Below, one piece after another: positions 34,997 to 43,733 of a DNA stretch of 64,000 nt. The stretch covers positions 27,350 to 91,349 of the forward strand of contig JAZQUR010000011.1 in the NCBI GenBank assembly GCA_045631425.1. Reading direction: 5' to 3'. A model generated the notes under the pieces. The model saw only the letters and a program-made list of their open reading frames with translations. It made no database searches and had not been told where the DNA came from. Every line of letters starts with the position of its first letter. Within the stretch, counting starts at the first letter, position 1. The DNA comes from Treponema_I sp045631425. GTDB lineage: Bacteria; Spirochaetota; Spirochaetia; Treponematales; Treponemataceae. The position numbers were made by a program, and so were the translations under genes.

Positions 34997-35482
34997 CTAG
35001 CTTTCAATATTTATGATAGAAGCTGTATTTTCTGATTTTGAATAAATTGACTTTGAATATCTGTAAGGATTTTTTAAACCTTCGATTTTTTCCCGCAACT
35101 GATTCATTTGTGATTTTAATAATTCGCGGTTTTTGCTATTTTGATTTAGAACTTCTTGCTGAAGCTTAACTAAATCAGTTTTTAAAGTTGGTATATCACT
35201 GGAAGTTCCAACAGTTTCAGAATCAAGACCAGAAGCGATGTACATCTGTTCAATAGGTTCAATCACTTTTTGCAAATTTTGAATATTTGCCACAATTTGC
35301 TGCTCGATTTCAGTATGAACAAGCAAAGCCTCTGTGTCTTCATTTTTGATAACAGTTTCCTGATTTTCCAAAACGCTTAAATAATCCTTGAATTTCTGAC
35401 GTTGTTTTTCAAGCAACTCTTTGAAACGCTTTAATAATGCAACTCTTTCATTCAATTCATCATCAGAGATTGGAGTAGACAT
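34997..35482 (-). CDS. FlgN-like flagellar export chaperone
   Basis: 161 residues, all helical: ELNERVALLKRFKELLEKQRQKFKDYL, a middle helix with IEQQIVANIQNLQKVIEPIEQMY, and a C-terminal helix LLKSQMNQLREKIEGLKNPYR. This length and pattern fit the FlgN/FlgK-chaperone group, which escorts hook-associated proteins to the export gate. It lies 3 nt after fliS in the same sigma-28 transcript, which supports the assignment. Sequence similarity within FlgN is low, so the name rests on length, helix pattern and context. Confidence 0.6.
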   Translation of the reverse strand: MSTPISDDELNERVALLKRFKELLEKQRQKFKDYLSVLENQETVIKNEDTEALLVHTEIEQQIVANIQNLQKVIEPIEQMYIASGLDSETVGTSSDIPTLKTDLVKLQQEVLNQNSKNRELLKSQMNQLREKIEGLKNPYRYSKSIYSKSENTASIINIES

Positions 35483-35485
35483 AAA

Positions 35486-35926
35486 CTATCCTTCAATATC
35501 AATATTTAATCTTTGAGTTGGAGCAGCAACAGGTGCAGTAGATTCAACAGCCACATTCCAAGCTCCAAGCAAGTCAAAAAGCATTTTTCGCACGTTTTCG
35601 ATACGTTTTTTATCTTTTTTGATATTAGCATTCATAAGTTCTGCGTTGAAAAATACATACAAACTCATTAGATTTTTTGCGATTTCGCCACCACGGTCCA
35701 TATCCAAAGAAACCATTAATTCACTAATAATTTCCTGAGTTTTTTGAATGCATTTTCCGAAGCTTTCTATATTTTTTGGAAGGATTTTCCCGTTATCATC
35801 AATGTATTCACAAGCATTTCCCAGTTGTTTTACAGCTTCTTGATAAAGCATAATCAACAATTTTCCTTGACTTGCTGTTTTTACACTTGTTTCTTTATAA
35901 ATATTGTATGCGTTTGTGTATCCCAC
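35486..35926 (-). CDS. fliS: Flagellin export chaperone FliS
   Basis: Binds the disordered C-terminus of flagellin and prevents premature polymerisation. 146 residues from a GTG at 35926 with GGAGG 7 nt upstream; the frame runs back to 36001 but that extension covers the promoter. The family signature is clear: YTNAYNIYKETSVKTASQGKLLIMLYQEAVKQL, shown here in part as NAYNIYKETSVKTASQGKLL, then MVSLDMDRGGEIAKNLMSLY and FNAELMNANIKKD. First gene of a two-gene unit with the FlgN-like gene, driven by a sigma-28 promoter. Confidence 0.95.
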   Translation of the reverse strand: MGYTNAYNIYKETSVKTASQGKLLIMLYQEAVKQLGNACEYIDDNGKILPKNIESFGKCIQKTQEIISELMVSLDMDRGGEIAKNLMSLYVFFNAELMNANIKKDKKRIENVRKMLFDLLGAWNVAVESTAPVAAPTQRLNIDIEG

Positions 35927-35970
35927 AGAAAAACCTCCATATCCATTTGGACATAATAATTCAGTTAAGA

Positions 35971-35997
35971 TTATCGGCACAAAAAAAAAATGATTTA
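35971..35997 (-). promoter_or_regulatory. Sigma-28 (FliA) promoter of fliS
   Basis: Minus strand: TAAA (35997-35994), exactly 15 nt, GCCGATAA (35978-35971). This is the FliA consensus -10 octamer with correct spacing. The ribosome site and GTG start lie 33-45 nt downstream. Confidence 0.85.
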
Positions 35998-36042
35998 GCA
36001 TTTATGGGAAAAAAAGAATATTTTACAATTTCTAGTTCAAAG

Positions 36043-36071
36043 TTGATTTTTATAGTAAACTGCTCTAAAAT
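36043..36071 (+). promoter_or_regulatory. Promoter of the BspA-like gene
   Basis: -35 TTGATT (36043-36048), 17-nt spacer, -10 TAAAAT (36066-36071). The leader is about 27 nt and contains GAGGG. Confidence 0.55.
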
Positions 36072-36104
36072 AATACAATACTGTAAAATATAGAGGGTAT
36101 AATT

Positions 36105-39100
36105 TTGATAAAGTCTAGGTTATTTAAATATAGCATTTTAGTGTTGGTGCTAGGAATCTTGTTGGGAGGGATAACATCTTGTTCCAACTTATTTAATATA
36201 AATCCTTTTGGTACTGTTACATTTACCTTTAGTTTACCAAATCATCTTCGCAGTTCAAGAGCTGTAAATTATAATTTGAAAGTTTCCATATATGAAAATA
36301 ATGACACTTTAATCAAATCTGAAGAAAAAGCTATAGAAGTTCAAAATACAGTTATAAATTTTCCAACAATTCCAATCAATAAATATATTTACGCAAAAGC
36401 TGAAGTTATTTCAGAAGGTGTTGTAGTTTATTCTGGAACAAGTGAATTAATCTGTACAAAAAAAGGTGATAATAATCTAGTAATCGGCCTCGATAAATTT
36501 TATACAATTAAGTTTTCTTTTAACGGTACATCAAAAGTTATTTCAGTTAAGCATGGAGCAATAATTCCTATATCAGAAATCCCAAAAGTTCAAGTAAATG
36601 ACGGTCAAGCTGTTATATGGCTTTCAGATAATACTTCTTTTAATTTTACTGCCGGAATAACAAGAAATCTAGAGTTATCTGCAAATGTAGTTGATATAAA
36701 TGCTTCTAATGTTGTGGAAGTACTAAAAACTCGCTATGGCGATGATGTTCATAATATCAAAATTCGTGGTCAAATCAATGATAATACAATTAATGATATT
36801 GCAGAAACATTACGTTCATTTTCACATAATACAAATAAATATCCATTATTTAATATTGATTTAAGTGACACAACAGGATTAACAACTACTCCTAGATATT
36901 TATTTGAACAATGTGGAACACTTGAAAGTATTGTTTTTCCAGAAAGTGTTACCTCAATAGGTGAATCTCTATTTTATAATACCTGGAATTTGAAATCAGT
37001 TACCTTTTTAGGCGAAATTTCTGAAATCCCTAGTTGTACCTTCTATTGTAGTAATTCTTTAGAAACTGTTAGTTTTGGCGGTTCTGTAAAAAGTGTAGGT
37101 ATTAGTGCTTTTGATTCATGTTTAAGTCTACAAAGTGTTGATTTCCTTAAAACTGTAGAAATTATCGAAGATAAGGCATTTTTTAATTGTAAGTCTTTAA
37201 CAGAGATTTATATTCCTGCATGTACTACAGACATTGGAAGAGGTGCGTTTTCTGGTTGTAATGGTTTAACATCATTTGAAGTTGATAGTAGCAATCAATT
37301 TTATGCCTTTGAAGACGGATATTTATGTGATAAAAATAAAACCACTATAAAAGCATGTCTAAATTATGATGAAGAAATCATAATTCCAGATTATATAAGA
37401 GAAATCGAACAATCTGTTTTTTCATCTTTATCCAATCTAAAGAAAGTTGTAATCGGACAAAATGTTAAAAAAATCGATTCTTATGCTTTTGCATGGAATA
37501 GAAACCTTCAATCAGTTGTTATTCCTGCAAGTGTAAGTGAAATTCTAAATGGAGTATTCGCTGGGTGTCAAAATCTAGTAGATATTCAAGTAGATAATAA
37601 TAATGAATATTATACTGCAGAAAAAGGTATCTTTTATAGTAAGGACCAAAAAACACTGATATCATATCCTTCTGCAAGTGGAGAAGTTGTTATACCAGAT
37701 TGTGTTACTACAATTGACCAAGAAGCAATGCGAAATAATGACTATATTACTAAAGTTGTTATGGGAAATAATGTTCAATCAATTGGTACTCAAGCGTTCT
37801 ACTATAATACAAACCTATCTGAAATAACTATTTCTGGAAATATTTCATCTGTTGGTAACCAAGCATTTGAAAATTGTGAAAAACTTTCAAAAGTAATTTA
37901 TGCAGGTACACAAGAAATGTGGAACGAAGTTTCAGGTTCATTTGGAAGAAATAATAATGAATTATTGAATGCTAATTTAACTTGTACAGGCGAAGTTCAA
38001 AGTCTTCCAGATACAAATGTTGTAGATGTATCTGCTAATGAAGCTGTTAAAGAAATCTCTACTCTAAGCGGAAAAAACAGAGTTGTTGTAACAGGTGAGT
38101 GTTCTTTTGATACTGTAAGTGAAATCGGTCAAGCTATAAAAAATAACTCTAGTGCTTCTATTCTACTTGATTTAAGCAGAGTTGAAGGATTAACAGAAAT
38201 TCCAGAACAGGCTTTCATGGAGTGTAATAGCCTTGTTAGTATAACCTTGCCAAATACCGTTACTAGTGTTAGAGGACATGCATTTAAGCACTGTAAAAAA
38301 TTAACATCAGTAAATTTAGGAAATAGTGTTTCTACTCTTGAGTGGGATGCTTTTGGCTATTGTGAGAAACTAACAACAATTGTTTTTCCAGCAACTTTGA
38401 CAGAAATTCTAGAAGGTTGTTTTAATGGATGTTTTAATCTAACAAAAATTACTGTTGCAGAGGATAATCCAGAGTTTTCTGTAGAAGGTAGTGCTTTATA
38501 TAATAAAGCGAAAACAAAATTAGTACTATGGCCATCAGCAAGTGGTGAAATAAATAATTTACCAAATACTCTCGAAATCATTGGTTATAGTGCTTTTAAT
38601 GGAAGTTCTATAACAAGTATAAGAATTCCAGATAGTGTTACAACTATTGAATATGGAGCATTTTCTAGTTGTAATAATTTAACTTCTGTTGATTTTGGAA
38701 ATGGTGTATCAACTATAGCAACATTTGCTTTTGGTTGGTGTAATAATTTAAGAGAAATCACTATTCCTTCAAGTGTGACTGAAATTGGTGATGGTGTATT
38801 TTCTGGTAGTTATAATTTATCAAACATTAATGTTGAACAAGGAAACGAGTATTATGTTTCTGAAGGAAGTATTTTATTTAATAAAGATAGGACAAGATTA
38901 ATAGCATGGTCAAATGCCTCTGGAGATGTAACAATTCCAAATGGAGTGAAAAAACTAGGAAATTACATCTTCCAAAATAACAGAGAAATGACAAGTGTAA
39001 TTGTTCCAGATTCTGTTACAAGTATTGGTCAACAAGCATTTTATGGTTGTGAAGTTCTCACTTCTGTAGAGTTAGGCGATAGTGTTTCTCTAATAGATAG

Positions 39101-40592
39101 TTATGCATTTCAATGCTGTAGAAATCTTAGCTCAATAAAAATTTCTGCCTCTGTAACAGAAATTGGTATGGCTGCATTCAGCGAGTGTTCAAAATTAGCA
39201 ACTGTTACCTATACTGGTACCCCAGAATTATGGAATGCTATTTCTTGGAATAGTGAAAATGATTGCTTACGATATGCACAAAATATAGATTTTACAGAAG
39301 ATTATACTGACATTCCGACAAATGAAGTTACAGTAAAAGCTAGTGAAGCCGTTAATGAGATTAATAATTTAGGCGGAAGAACTCGCCTTGTTGTAACAGG
39401 TGTGTGTTATCCAGAAACTGTAAGTGAAATCGGTCAAGCTATAAAAAATAACTCTAGAGCTTCTATTCTACTTGATTTAAGCGAAGTTGAAGGATTAACA
39501 GAAATTCCAGAACAGGCTTTCGACAATAGTGACAGTCTTGTGAGTGTAAAATTACCAAAGAGTGTTAGTTCTATACGATGGTATGCTTTTGCTTCTTGTG
39601 AAAATCTAAAAAAAGTTGAATTGCAAGAAGGTGTAGAATTAATTGAACTCTTTGCATTTGGTTGGAGTTGGAATCTAACAGAAATTAACATTCCAGCAAG
39701 TGTAACAGAAATTCAAGAAGCAGCGTTTTCAAGTTGCGAAAAGCTAACAAATATTATAATTGATGAGGAAAATACATCTTATACAGTTGTAGATGGATGT
39801 GCTTTATACGATTATGATAAAACAACATTGATTGCTTATCCTTCTGCTAGTGGTACTGTGGTATTACCAAATACTTTGGAAACTATAGGTAGAGAATCTA
39901 TGCGAAATTGTGAGATGACAAGCTTAGTTATCCCTGATTCTGTAAAGTATATAAATGGTCAAGCTTTTTCAAACTGTGACAAGCTAGAATCAGTTACAAT
40001 AGGAAATAGTGTAGAAGTTATAGAATACGGTGCATTTTATGCATGTGAACTTTTAGAAGAAGTAACTATTCCTGCAACTGTATCAGAAATTTCTGAAAGC
40101 ATTTTTTCAGCTTGTTCAAGATTGGCAAATATTTCAGTAGAAGACGGAAATGAATTTTTCTCCGCAGCAAATGGTGCATTATATAATTTTGATAAAACAT
40201 TATTAATAGATTATCCAGCAGCTAGAGGAGATGTTATAATTCCAGATAGCGTTGTTATCATTGGAGAGAGTGCTTTATCATGGAATTATGATATTACATC
40301 TGTTGCTTTAGGAAATAATGTTTCTACTATAGATATTGCTGCATTTAATTATTGTTTAAATTTAACCCAAATCACAATTCCATCAACTGTAACAAAAATT
40401 GGTTACAGAAGTTTTGGAGATTGTGAAAATCTCTCATCCGTCACTTTTGAAAACGAAGAAGGTTGGTATTACACAGAAAGTTGGGAATATACAAATGGAG
40501 AGCTAATCGATGTATCTGACTCATCTACAAATGCTACAAAATTGAAAGATGGAGCATGGACTAACTACTACTTATACAGACAAGAACAATAA
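36105..40592 (+). CDS. BspA-like leucine-rich-repeat surface lipoprotein
   Basis: 1,495 residues. TTG start with GAGGG 7 nt upstream; lipoprotein signal ending GGITSC (Cys at 26). The body is BspA/TpLRR-type repeats of about 23 residues (AFxxCxxLxSVxIPxSVTxIG pattern, for example IPDSVTTIEYGAFSSCNNLT). It is built of three modules of about 430 residues, each opened by a non-LRR segment (about 195, 640 and 1072; for instance TVSEIGQAIKNN) and each with inserted stretches such as NEYYVSEGSILFNKDRTRLI. Proteins of this class in oral and gut bacteria bind host or bacterial surfaces. Transcribed alone, with a terminator after it. Confidence 0.9.
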   Translation: MIKSRLFKYSILVLVLGILLGGITSCSNLFNINPFGTVTFTFSLPNHLRSSRAVNYNLKVSIYENNDTLIKSEEKAIEVQNTVINFPTIPINKYIYAKAEVISEGVVVYSGTSELICTKKGDNNLVIGLDKFYTIKFSFNGTSKVISVKHGAIIPISEIPKVQVNDGQAVIWLSDNTSFNFTAGITRNLELSANVVDINASNVVEVLKTRYGDDVHNIKIRGQINDNTINDIAETLRSFSHNTNKYPLFNIDLSDTTGLTTTPRYLFEQCGTLESIVFPESVTSIGESLFYNTWNLKSVTFLGEISEIPSCTFYCSNSLETVSFGGSVKSVGISAFDSCLSLQSVDFLKTVEIIEDKAFFNCKSLTEIYIPACTTDIGRGAFSGCNGLTSFEVDSSNQFYAFEDGYLCDKNKTTIKACLNYDEEIIIPDYIREIEQSVFSSLSNLKKVVIGQNVKKIDSYAFAWNRNLQSVVIPASVSEILNGVFAGCQNLVDIQVDNNNEYYTAEKGIFYSKDQKTLISYPSASGEVVIPDCVTTIDQEAMRNNDYITKVVMGNNVQSIGTQAFYYNTNLSEITISGNISSVGNQAFENCEKLSKVIYAGTQEMWNEVSGSFGRNNNELLNANLTCTGEVQSLPDTNVVDVSANEAVKEISTLSGKNRVVVTGECSFDTVSEIGQAIKNNSSASILLDLSRVEGLTEIPEQAFMECNSLVSITLPNTVTSVRGHAFKHCKKLTSVNLGNSVSTLEWDAFGYCEKLTTIVFPATLTEILEGCFNGCFNLTKITVAEDNPEFSVEGSALYNKAKTKLVLWPSASGEINNLPNTLEIIGYSAFNGSSITSIRIPDSVTTIEYGAFSSCNNLTSVDFGNGVSTIATFAFGWCNNLREITIPSSVTEIGDGVFSGSYNLSNINVEQGNEYYVSEGSILFNKDRTRLIAWSNASGDVTIPNGVKKLGNYIFQNNREMTSVIVPDSVTSIGQQAFYGCEVLTSVELGDSVSLIDSYAFQCCRNLSSIKISASVTEIGMAAFSECSKLATVTYTGTPELWNAISWNSENDCLRYAQNIDFTEDYTDIPTNEVTVKASEAVNEINNLGGRTRLVVTGVCYPETVSEIGQAIKNNSRASILLDLSEVEGLTEIPEQAFDNSDSLVSVKLPKSVSSIRWYAFASCENLKKVELQEGVELIELFAFGWSWNLTEINIPASVTEIQEAAFSSCEKLTNIIIDEENTSYTVVDGCALYDYDKTTLIAYPSASGTVVLPNTLETIGRESMRNCEMTSLVIPDSVKYINGQAFSNCDKLESVTIGNSVEVIEYGAFYACELLEEVTIPATVSEISESIFSACSRLANISVEDGNEFFSAANGALYNFDKTLLIDYPAARGDVIIPDSVVIIGESALSWNYDITSVALGNNVSTIDIAAFNYCLNLTQITIPSTVTKIGYRSFGDCENLSSVTFENEEGWYYTESWEYTNGELIDVSDSSTNATKLKDGAWTNYYLYRQEQ
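38112..38216 (+). repeat. Intragenic near-identical repeat, copy 1
   Basis: 105 nt in the BspA-like gene, repeated at 39417-39521 with only a few mismatches, encoding TVSEIGQAIKNNSSASILLD and the following segment. Confidence 0.85.
39417..39521 (+). repeat. Intragenic near-identical repeat, copy 2
   Basis: Second copy, 1,305 nt after the first and in the same frame; it marks the third module. The flanking sequence has diverged much more. Confidence 0.85.
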
Positions 40593-40600
40593 TACAACTA

Positions 40601-40636
40601 GCCTACCAAGACCAAAAAACTTGGTAGGCTTACTTT
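40601..40636 (+). terminator. Terminator of the BspA-like gene
   Basis: Perfect 10-bp stem GCCTACCAAG / CTTGGTAGGC with a loop of A-rich sequence, followed by TTACTTTT. Confidence 0.82.
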
Positions 40637-40694
40637 TCTCAGAACCAACTCATATCAACTAATCTCAAACAATCATCAAAACAAAAAATTTTAC

Positions 40695-40723
40695 TTCACT
40701 ATTTAATCAAAATTTCGTATATT
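40695..40723 (+). promoter_or_regulatory. Putative ftsH promoter
   Basis: -35 TTCACT (40695-40700), 17-nt spacer, -10 TATATT (40718-40723). The leader is about 36 nt with AAGGA before the ATG. Confidence 0.5.
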
Positions 40724-40765
40724 ATATGTAGATATTTTTAAATTATTTTGCACTAGAAGGATTTT

Positions 40766-42751
40766 ATGAACAACCAAGACGACAAGAACAAAAAAAATGA
40801 AAATGATCCATTCGATTTTTTCAAATTTGCTCCAGATTCTGGAAATAATAATAAAAACTCTAACAAAAAAGACAAATTCCCAACTTGGGGGATTTTGTTA
40901 ATAGTTCTTACAATCATCACAATCTTAAATACATTTTTAATGACTCGATCATCTGATGAAACTATACCTTTTTCTGAATTTAAACAGCTAATATCAGAAA
41001 AAATCATTAAATCAGTTGAACTTGGCGAAACATATTTCATTGGATACACAGAAGAAAACGTTTCTGCTCCAATGGAAAGTGGAATTATTAGCTCATTGAT
41101 TTCTAGTAAAAAGCCAAATACATACAAAACAGTCGGCCTTTTAACAGAAAACTTTTTGAACTTTCTTGATGAAAATGGTGTTACATATTCTGCAACAGTA
41201 ACTCAGCCAAACTACATTTTATCATTTTTAATAAATTGGGTTATTCCAATCGGATTTTTCATGTTGATATGGCGCATACTCTTCAAAAAAATGAGTGGTG
41301 GCATTGGTGGAAGCATTTTCTCTGCCGGTCAATCAAGAGCTTCTGCTGTAGAAGAAGGCAAAGTATCAACTCGCTTTACTGATGTTGCTGGTGTAGATGA
41401 AGCAAAAGAAGAACTTGTTGAAGTTGTAGATTTTCTAAAATCACCAAAAAAATACACTGATATCGGTGGTAAAATTCCAAAAGGCGTTTTATTGGTGGGA
41501 CCACCAGGAACTGGTAAAACTTTACTAGCTCGTGCTGTTGCAGGGGAAGCTGGTGTTCCATTTTTCAAGATTTCAGGTTCTGACTTCGTAGAAATGTTTG
41601 TTGGTGTTGGTGCCAGTCGTGTTCGCGACTTATTCAAACAAGCTCGCGAAAAAGCTCCTTGTATTGTTTTCATTGATGAGTTAGATGCTATCGGTAAAAG
41701 CCGTGTAAATTCTATCAGTGGTGGAAATGATGAACGCGAACAAACTCTAAATCAGCTTTTAGTTGAAATGGACGGATTTGATAACGAAAAAGGTTTGATT
41801 ATGCTTGCTGCAACAAACCGCCCAGACGTTTTGGATCCAGCTTTGCTTCGTCCAGGACGTTTTGACCGTCAAGTTGTTGTTGACCGTCCAGACGTAAAAG
41901 GCCGTGAAGCTATCCTAAAAATCCACTCAAAGAACGTAAAAATGGGAAGCGATGTTGATTTAGCCGCTATCGCAAAAACTACATCTGGTTTTGCAGGGGC
42001 TGAACTTGCAAATATTGTAAACGAAGCAGCCTTACTTGCTGTTCGCGCAGGACGTAAACTTGTTTCTATGGAAGACTTTGACGAAGCTGTAGAAAAATCT
42101 ATTGCAGGGCTTCAAAAGAAAAGTCGTGTTATCAAAGAAGATGAACGCAAAATCGTTGCTTACCATGAAACTGGCCACGCGCTTGTTGCCGCATTTACAG
42201 ATGGCGCTGATAAAGTTCACAAAATCTCAATTGTTCCTCGTGGCGTTGCAGCCCTTGGTTACACTTTACAAATGCCAGAAGAAGACCGTTATCTTCGTAC
42301 AAAACGCGAACTTCTTGGCGAAGTTGATGTTTTACTTGGTGGACGCGCCGCAGAACAAGTTATCTTCGGAGAAGTTTCAACAGGGGCAGGAAACGATTTG
42401 CAACGTGCTACAGACTTAATCCGCAGAATGATTACAGACTACGGTATGAGCGAAAAGTTTTTCAACGTAGTATTGTCATCTCGTGGGGCAGGATATGGCG
42501 CTGGAGAACCAACTTTAGTTCGCGAATATTCAGAAGAAACACAAAATTACGTAGATACTGAAATTCTCAGAATGATAACTGAACGCTATAATTACGTTGT
42601 ACAAATGCTTACAGAAAAGAAAGTTTTGATGGAATACATTGCACAAAGATTGCTAGAAAAAGAAATCATGGAACAAGCTGAATTTGAAGAAATTGTAAAC
42701 GCAGAATCAAATCTTTCAAATTCAACAGTAGCAGAATCTGAAACAGTATAG
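40766..42751 (+). CDS. ftsH: ATP-dependent zinc metalloprotease FtsH
   Basis: Membrane-anchored AAA+ protease for quality control of membrane and short-lived regulatory proteins. 661 residues: TM1 about 36-55, periplasmic segment, TM2 about 150-172, then the AAA domain with Walker A GPPGTGKT (about 245), Walker B IVFIDELDAIG and the pore FVGVGASRVRD region, SRH around RPGRFDRQVV, and the protease domain with HETGHALV (HExxH, about 467). All key residues are present. The N-terminus is cytoplasmic and unusually Asn/Lys-rich (about 1-35). Preceded by AAGGA; 82 nt before the ankyrin-gene operon. Confidence 0.97.
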   Translation: MNNQDDKNKKNENDPFDFFKFAPDSGNNNKNSNKKDKFPTWGILLIVLTIITILNTFLMTRSSDETIPFSEFKQLISEKIIKSVELGETYFIGYTEENVSAPMESGIISSLISSKKPNTYKTVGLLTENFLNFLDENGVTYSATVTQPNYILSFLINWVIPIGFFMLIWRILFKKMSGGIGGSIFSAGQSRASAVEEGKVSTRFTDVAGVDEAKEELVEVVDFLKSPKKYTDIGGKIPKGVLLVGPPGTGKTLLARAVAGEAGVPFFKISGSDFVEMFVGVGASRVRDLFKQAREKAPCIVFIDELDAIGKSRVNSISGGNDEREQTLNQLLVEMDGFDNEKGLIMLAATNRPDVLDPALLRPGRFDRQVVVDRPDVKGREAILKIHSKNVKMGSDVDLAAIAKTTSGFAGAELANIVNEAALLAVRAGRKLVSMEDFDEAVEKSIAGLQKKSRVIKEDERKIVAYHETGHALVAAFTDGADKVHKISIVPRGVAALGYTLQMPEEDRYLRTKRELLGEVDVLLGGRAAEQVIFGEVSTGAGNDLQRATDLIRRMITDYGMSEKFFNVVLSSRGAGYGAGEPTLVREYSEETQNYVDTEILRMITERYNYVVQMLTEKKVLMEYIAQRLLEKEIMEQAEFEEIVNAESNLSNSTVAESETV

Positions 42752-42820
42752 GATTTTTTACTTTTTATTGTAACAATTTATCAATTTATTATATTACTTG
42801 TTGACTAAAAAAAACTGTAA

Positions 42821-42826
42821 TATAAT
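42821..42826 (+). promoter_or_regulatory. -10 box of the ankyrin-murG operon, leaderless arrangement
   Basis: Perfect TATAAT with 7 nt to the ATG at 42834. Possible -35 elements are TTGTTG (17-nt spacer) or TTGACT (14-nt spacer). No Shine-Dalgarno. Confidence 0.6.
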
Positions 42827-42833
42827 GGTAATT

Positions 42834-43733
42834 ATGAATTGGATTATTATTGCATCAGATAAGTTTAAAAACGAAGTAAAAGAAATAGAAGACTTTTTTT
42901 CAGATAAAGAGTTTACACCTTCTGTGTTTTTCCTTACAGAAGATTCTATCACTTCTGTTGAGCGCTTTTATTATGATTTACATAGTGCTTCACACTGTAT
43001 TTTCGTTTCAGACGGAACAGTTCCTCCAAATCCACATTTGTTTTATGCAACAGGATTTTTAAATGGTTCTGTTCTTCCTGTTTTTGTTACGGGTTTAGAT
43101 CGTGACGAAAGCGAAAAACAACATTTGCCAAATTTTAGGTTCTTCAGTTCTGTAAAAGATTTGATATCTAATATCGAAGAAAATCTATCAAAATATGCTA
43201 TAGAAGAAGAACAGAAAAAGGCACATAGAAAACTATTTGATAAAGGGATTCCTTTTACTCCAGATAGTTTTTCATCTTATATTGCCAAAGATGATGAAGA
43301 AATTTGTACTTTATTTTATGAAGCAGGTATGTCTGTAAATGTTACAGATGCTGCCGGCACTCCAATGTTAAACGTTGCTGCCCGTAGCGGTCGGCAAACA
43401 ATGATTGAGTGGCTTGTAAGCCGTGGTGCCGAAATAAATGCAATTTCTAAAGATCGTGGCTATTCTCCAGTAATGGATGCAGTTTGGAAATCAAGTTTAG
43501 ACACAGTTGAATTGTTGATTAGACTTGGTGCCGACCTAAATATTGTAAGTAATGATGGACAAACCGCTTTGATTATTGCAACTGGTGCATCAAATCCTCG
43601 GATTTGTGAACTTCTTGTGAAAAATGGCGCAGATCCAAATTTCAAAGATAGAATGGGAATGTCATCCTTAGAATATGCAAGATTATTCAAAAAGCAGATT
43701 CTCATTCCTATTTACGAAGAGTATTCTAAATGA
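42834..43733 (+). CDS. TIR/NDT-like domain fused to ankyrin repeats
   Basis: 299 residues from the ATG at 42834; an earlier TTG at 42798 would lie in the promoter. Residues about 1-125 look like a flavodoxin-like TIR or nucleoside 2-deoxyribosyltransferase-related domain: NWIIIASDKFK, HCIFVSDGTVPPNPHLFYATGFLNGS, LPVFVTG. In enzymes of this type the helix reads NPxVxYExG with a catalytic Glu; here it is NPHLFYATG, with Ala. Residues about 150-290 are three to four ankyrin repeats (GTPMLNVAARSGRQTMIEWLVSRGAEIN; GQTALIIATG...LLVKNGADPNF). No signal peptide. It overlaps murG (ATGA) and starts a seven-gene operon. Role unknown. Confidence 0.75.
   Translation: MNWIIIASDKFKNEVKEIEDFFSDKEFTPSVFFLTEDSITSVERFYYDLHSASHCIFVSDGTVPPNPHLFYATGFLNGSVLPVFVTGLDRDESEKQHLPNFRFFSSVKDLISNIEENLSKYAIEEEQKKAHRKLFDKGIPFTPDSFSSYIAKDDEEICTLFYEAGMSVNVTDAAGTPMLNVAARSGRQTMIEWLVSRGAEINAISKDRGYSPVMDAVWKSSLDTVELLIRLGADLNIVSNDGQTALIIATGASNPRICELLVKNGADPNFKDRMGMSSLEYARLFKKQILIPIYEEYSK

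Noticed and set aside
35927..36001. In-frame N-terminal extension of FliS
   Set aside because: It would cover the sigma-28 promoter, and the GTG at 35926 has a GGAGG site and gives the normal FliS start.
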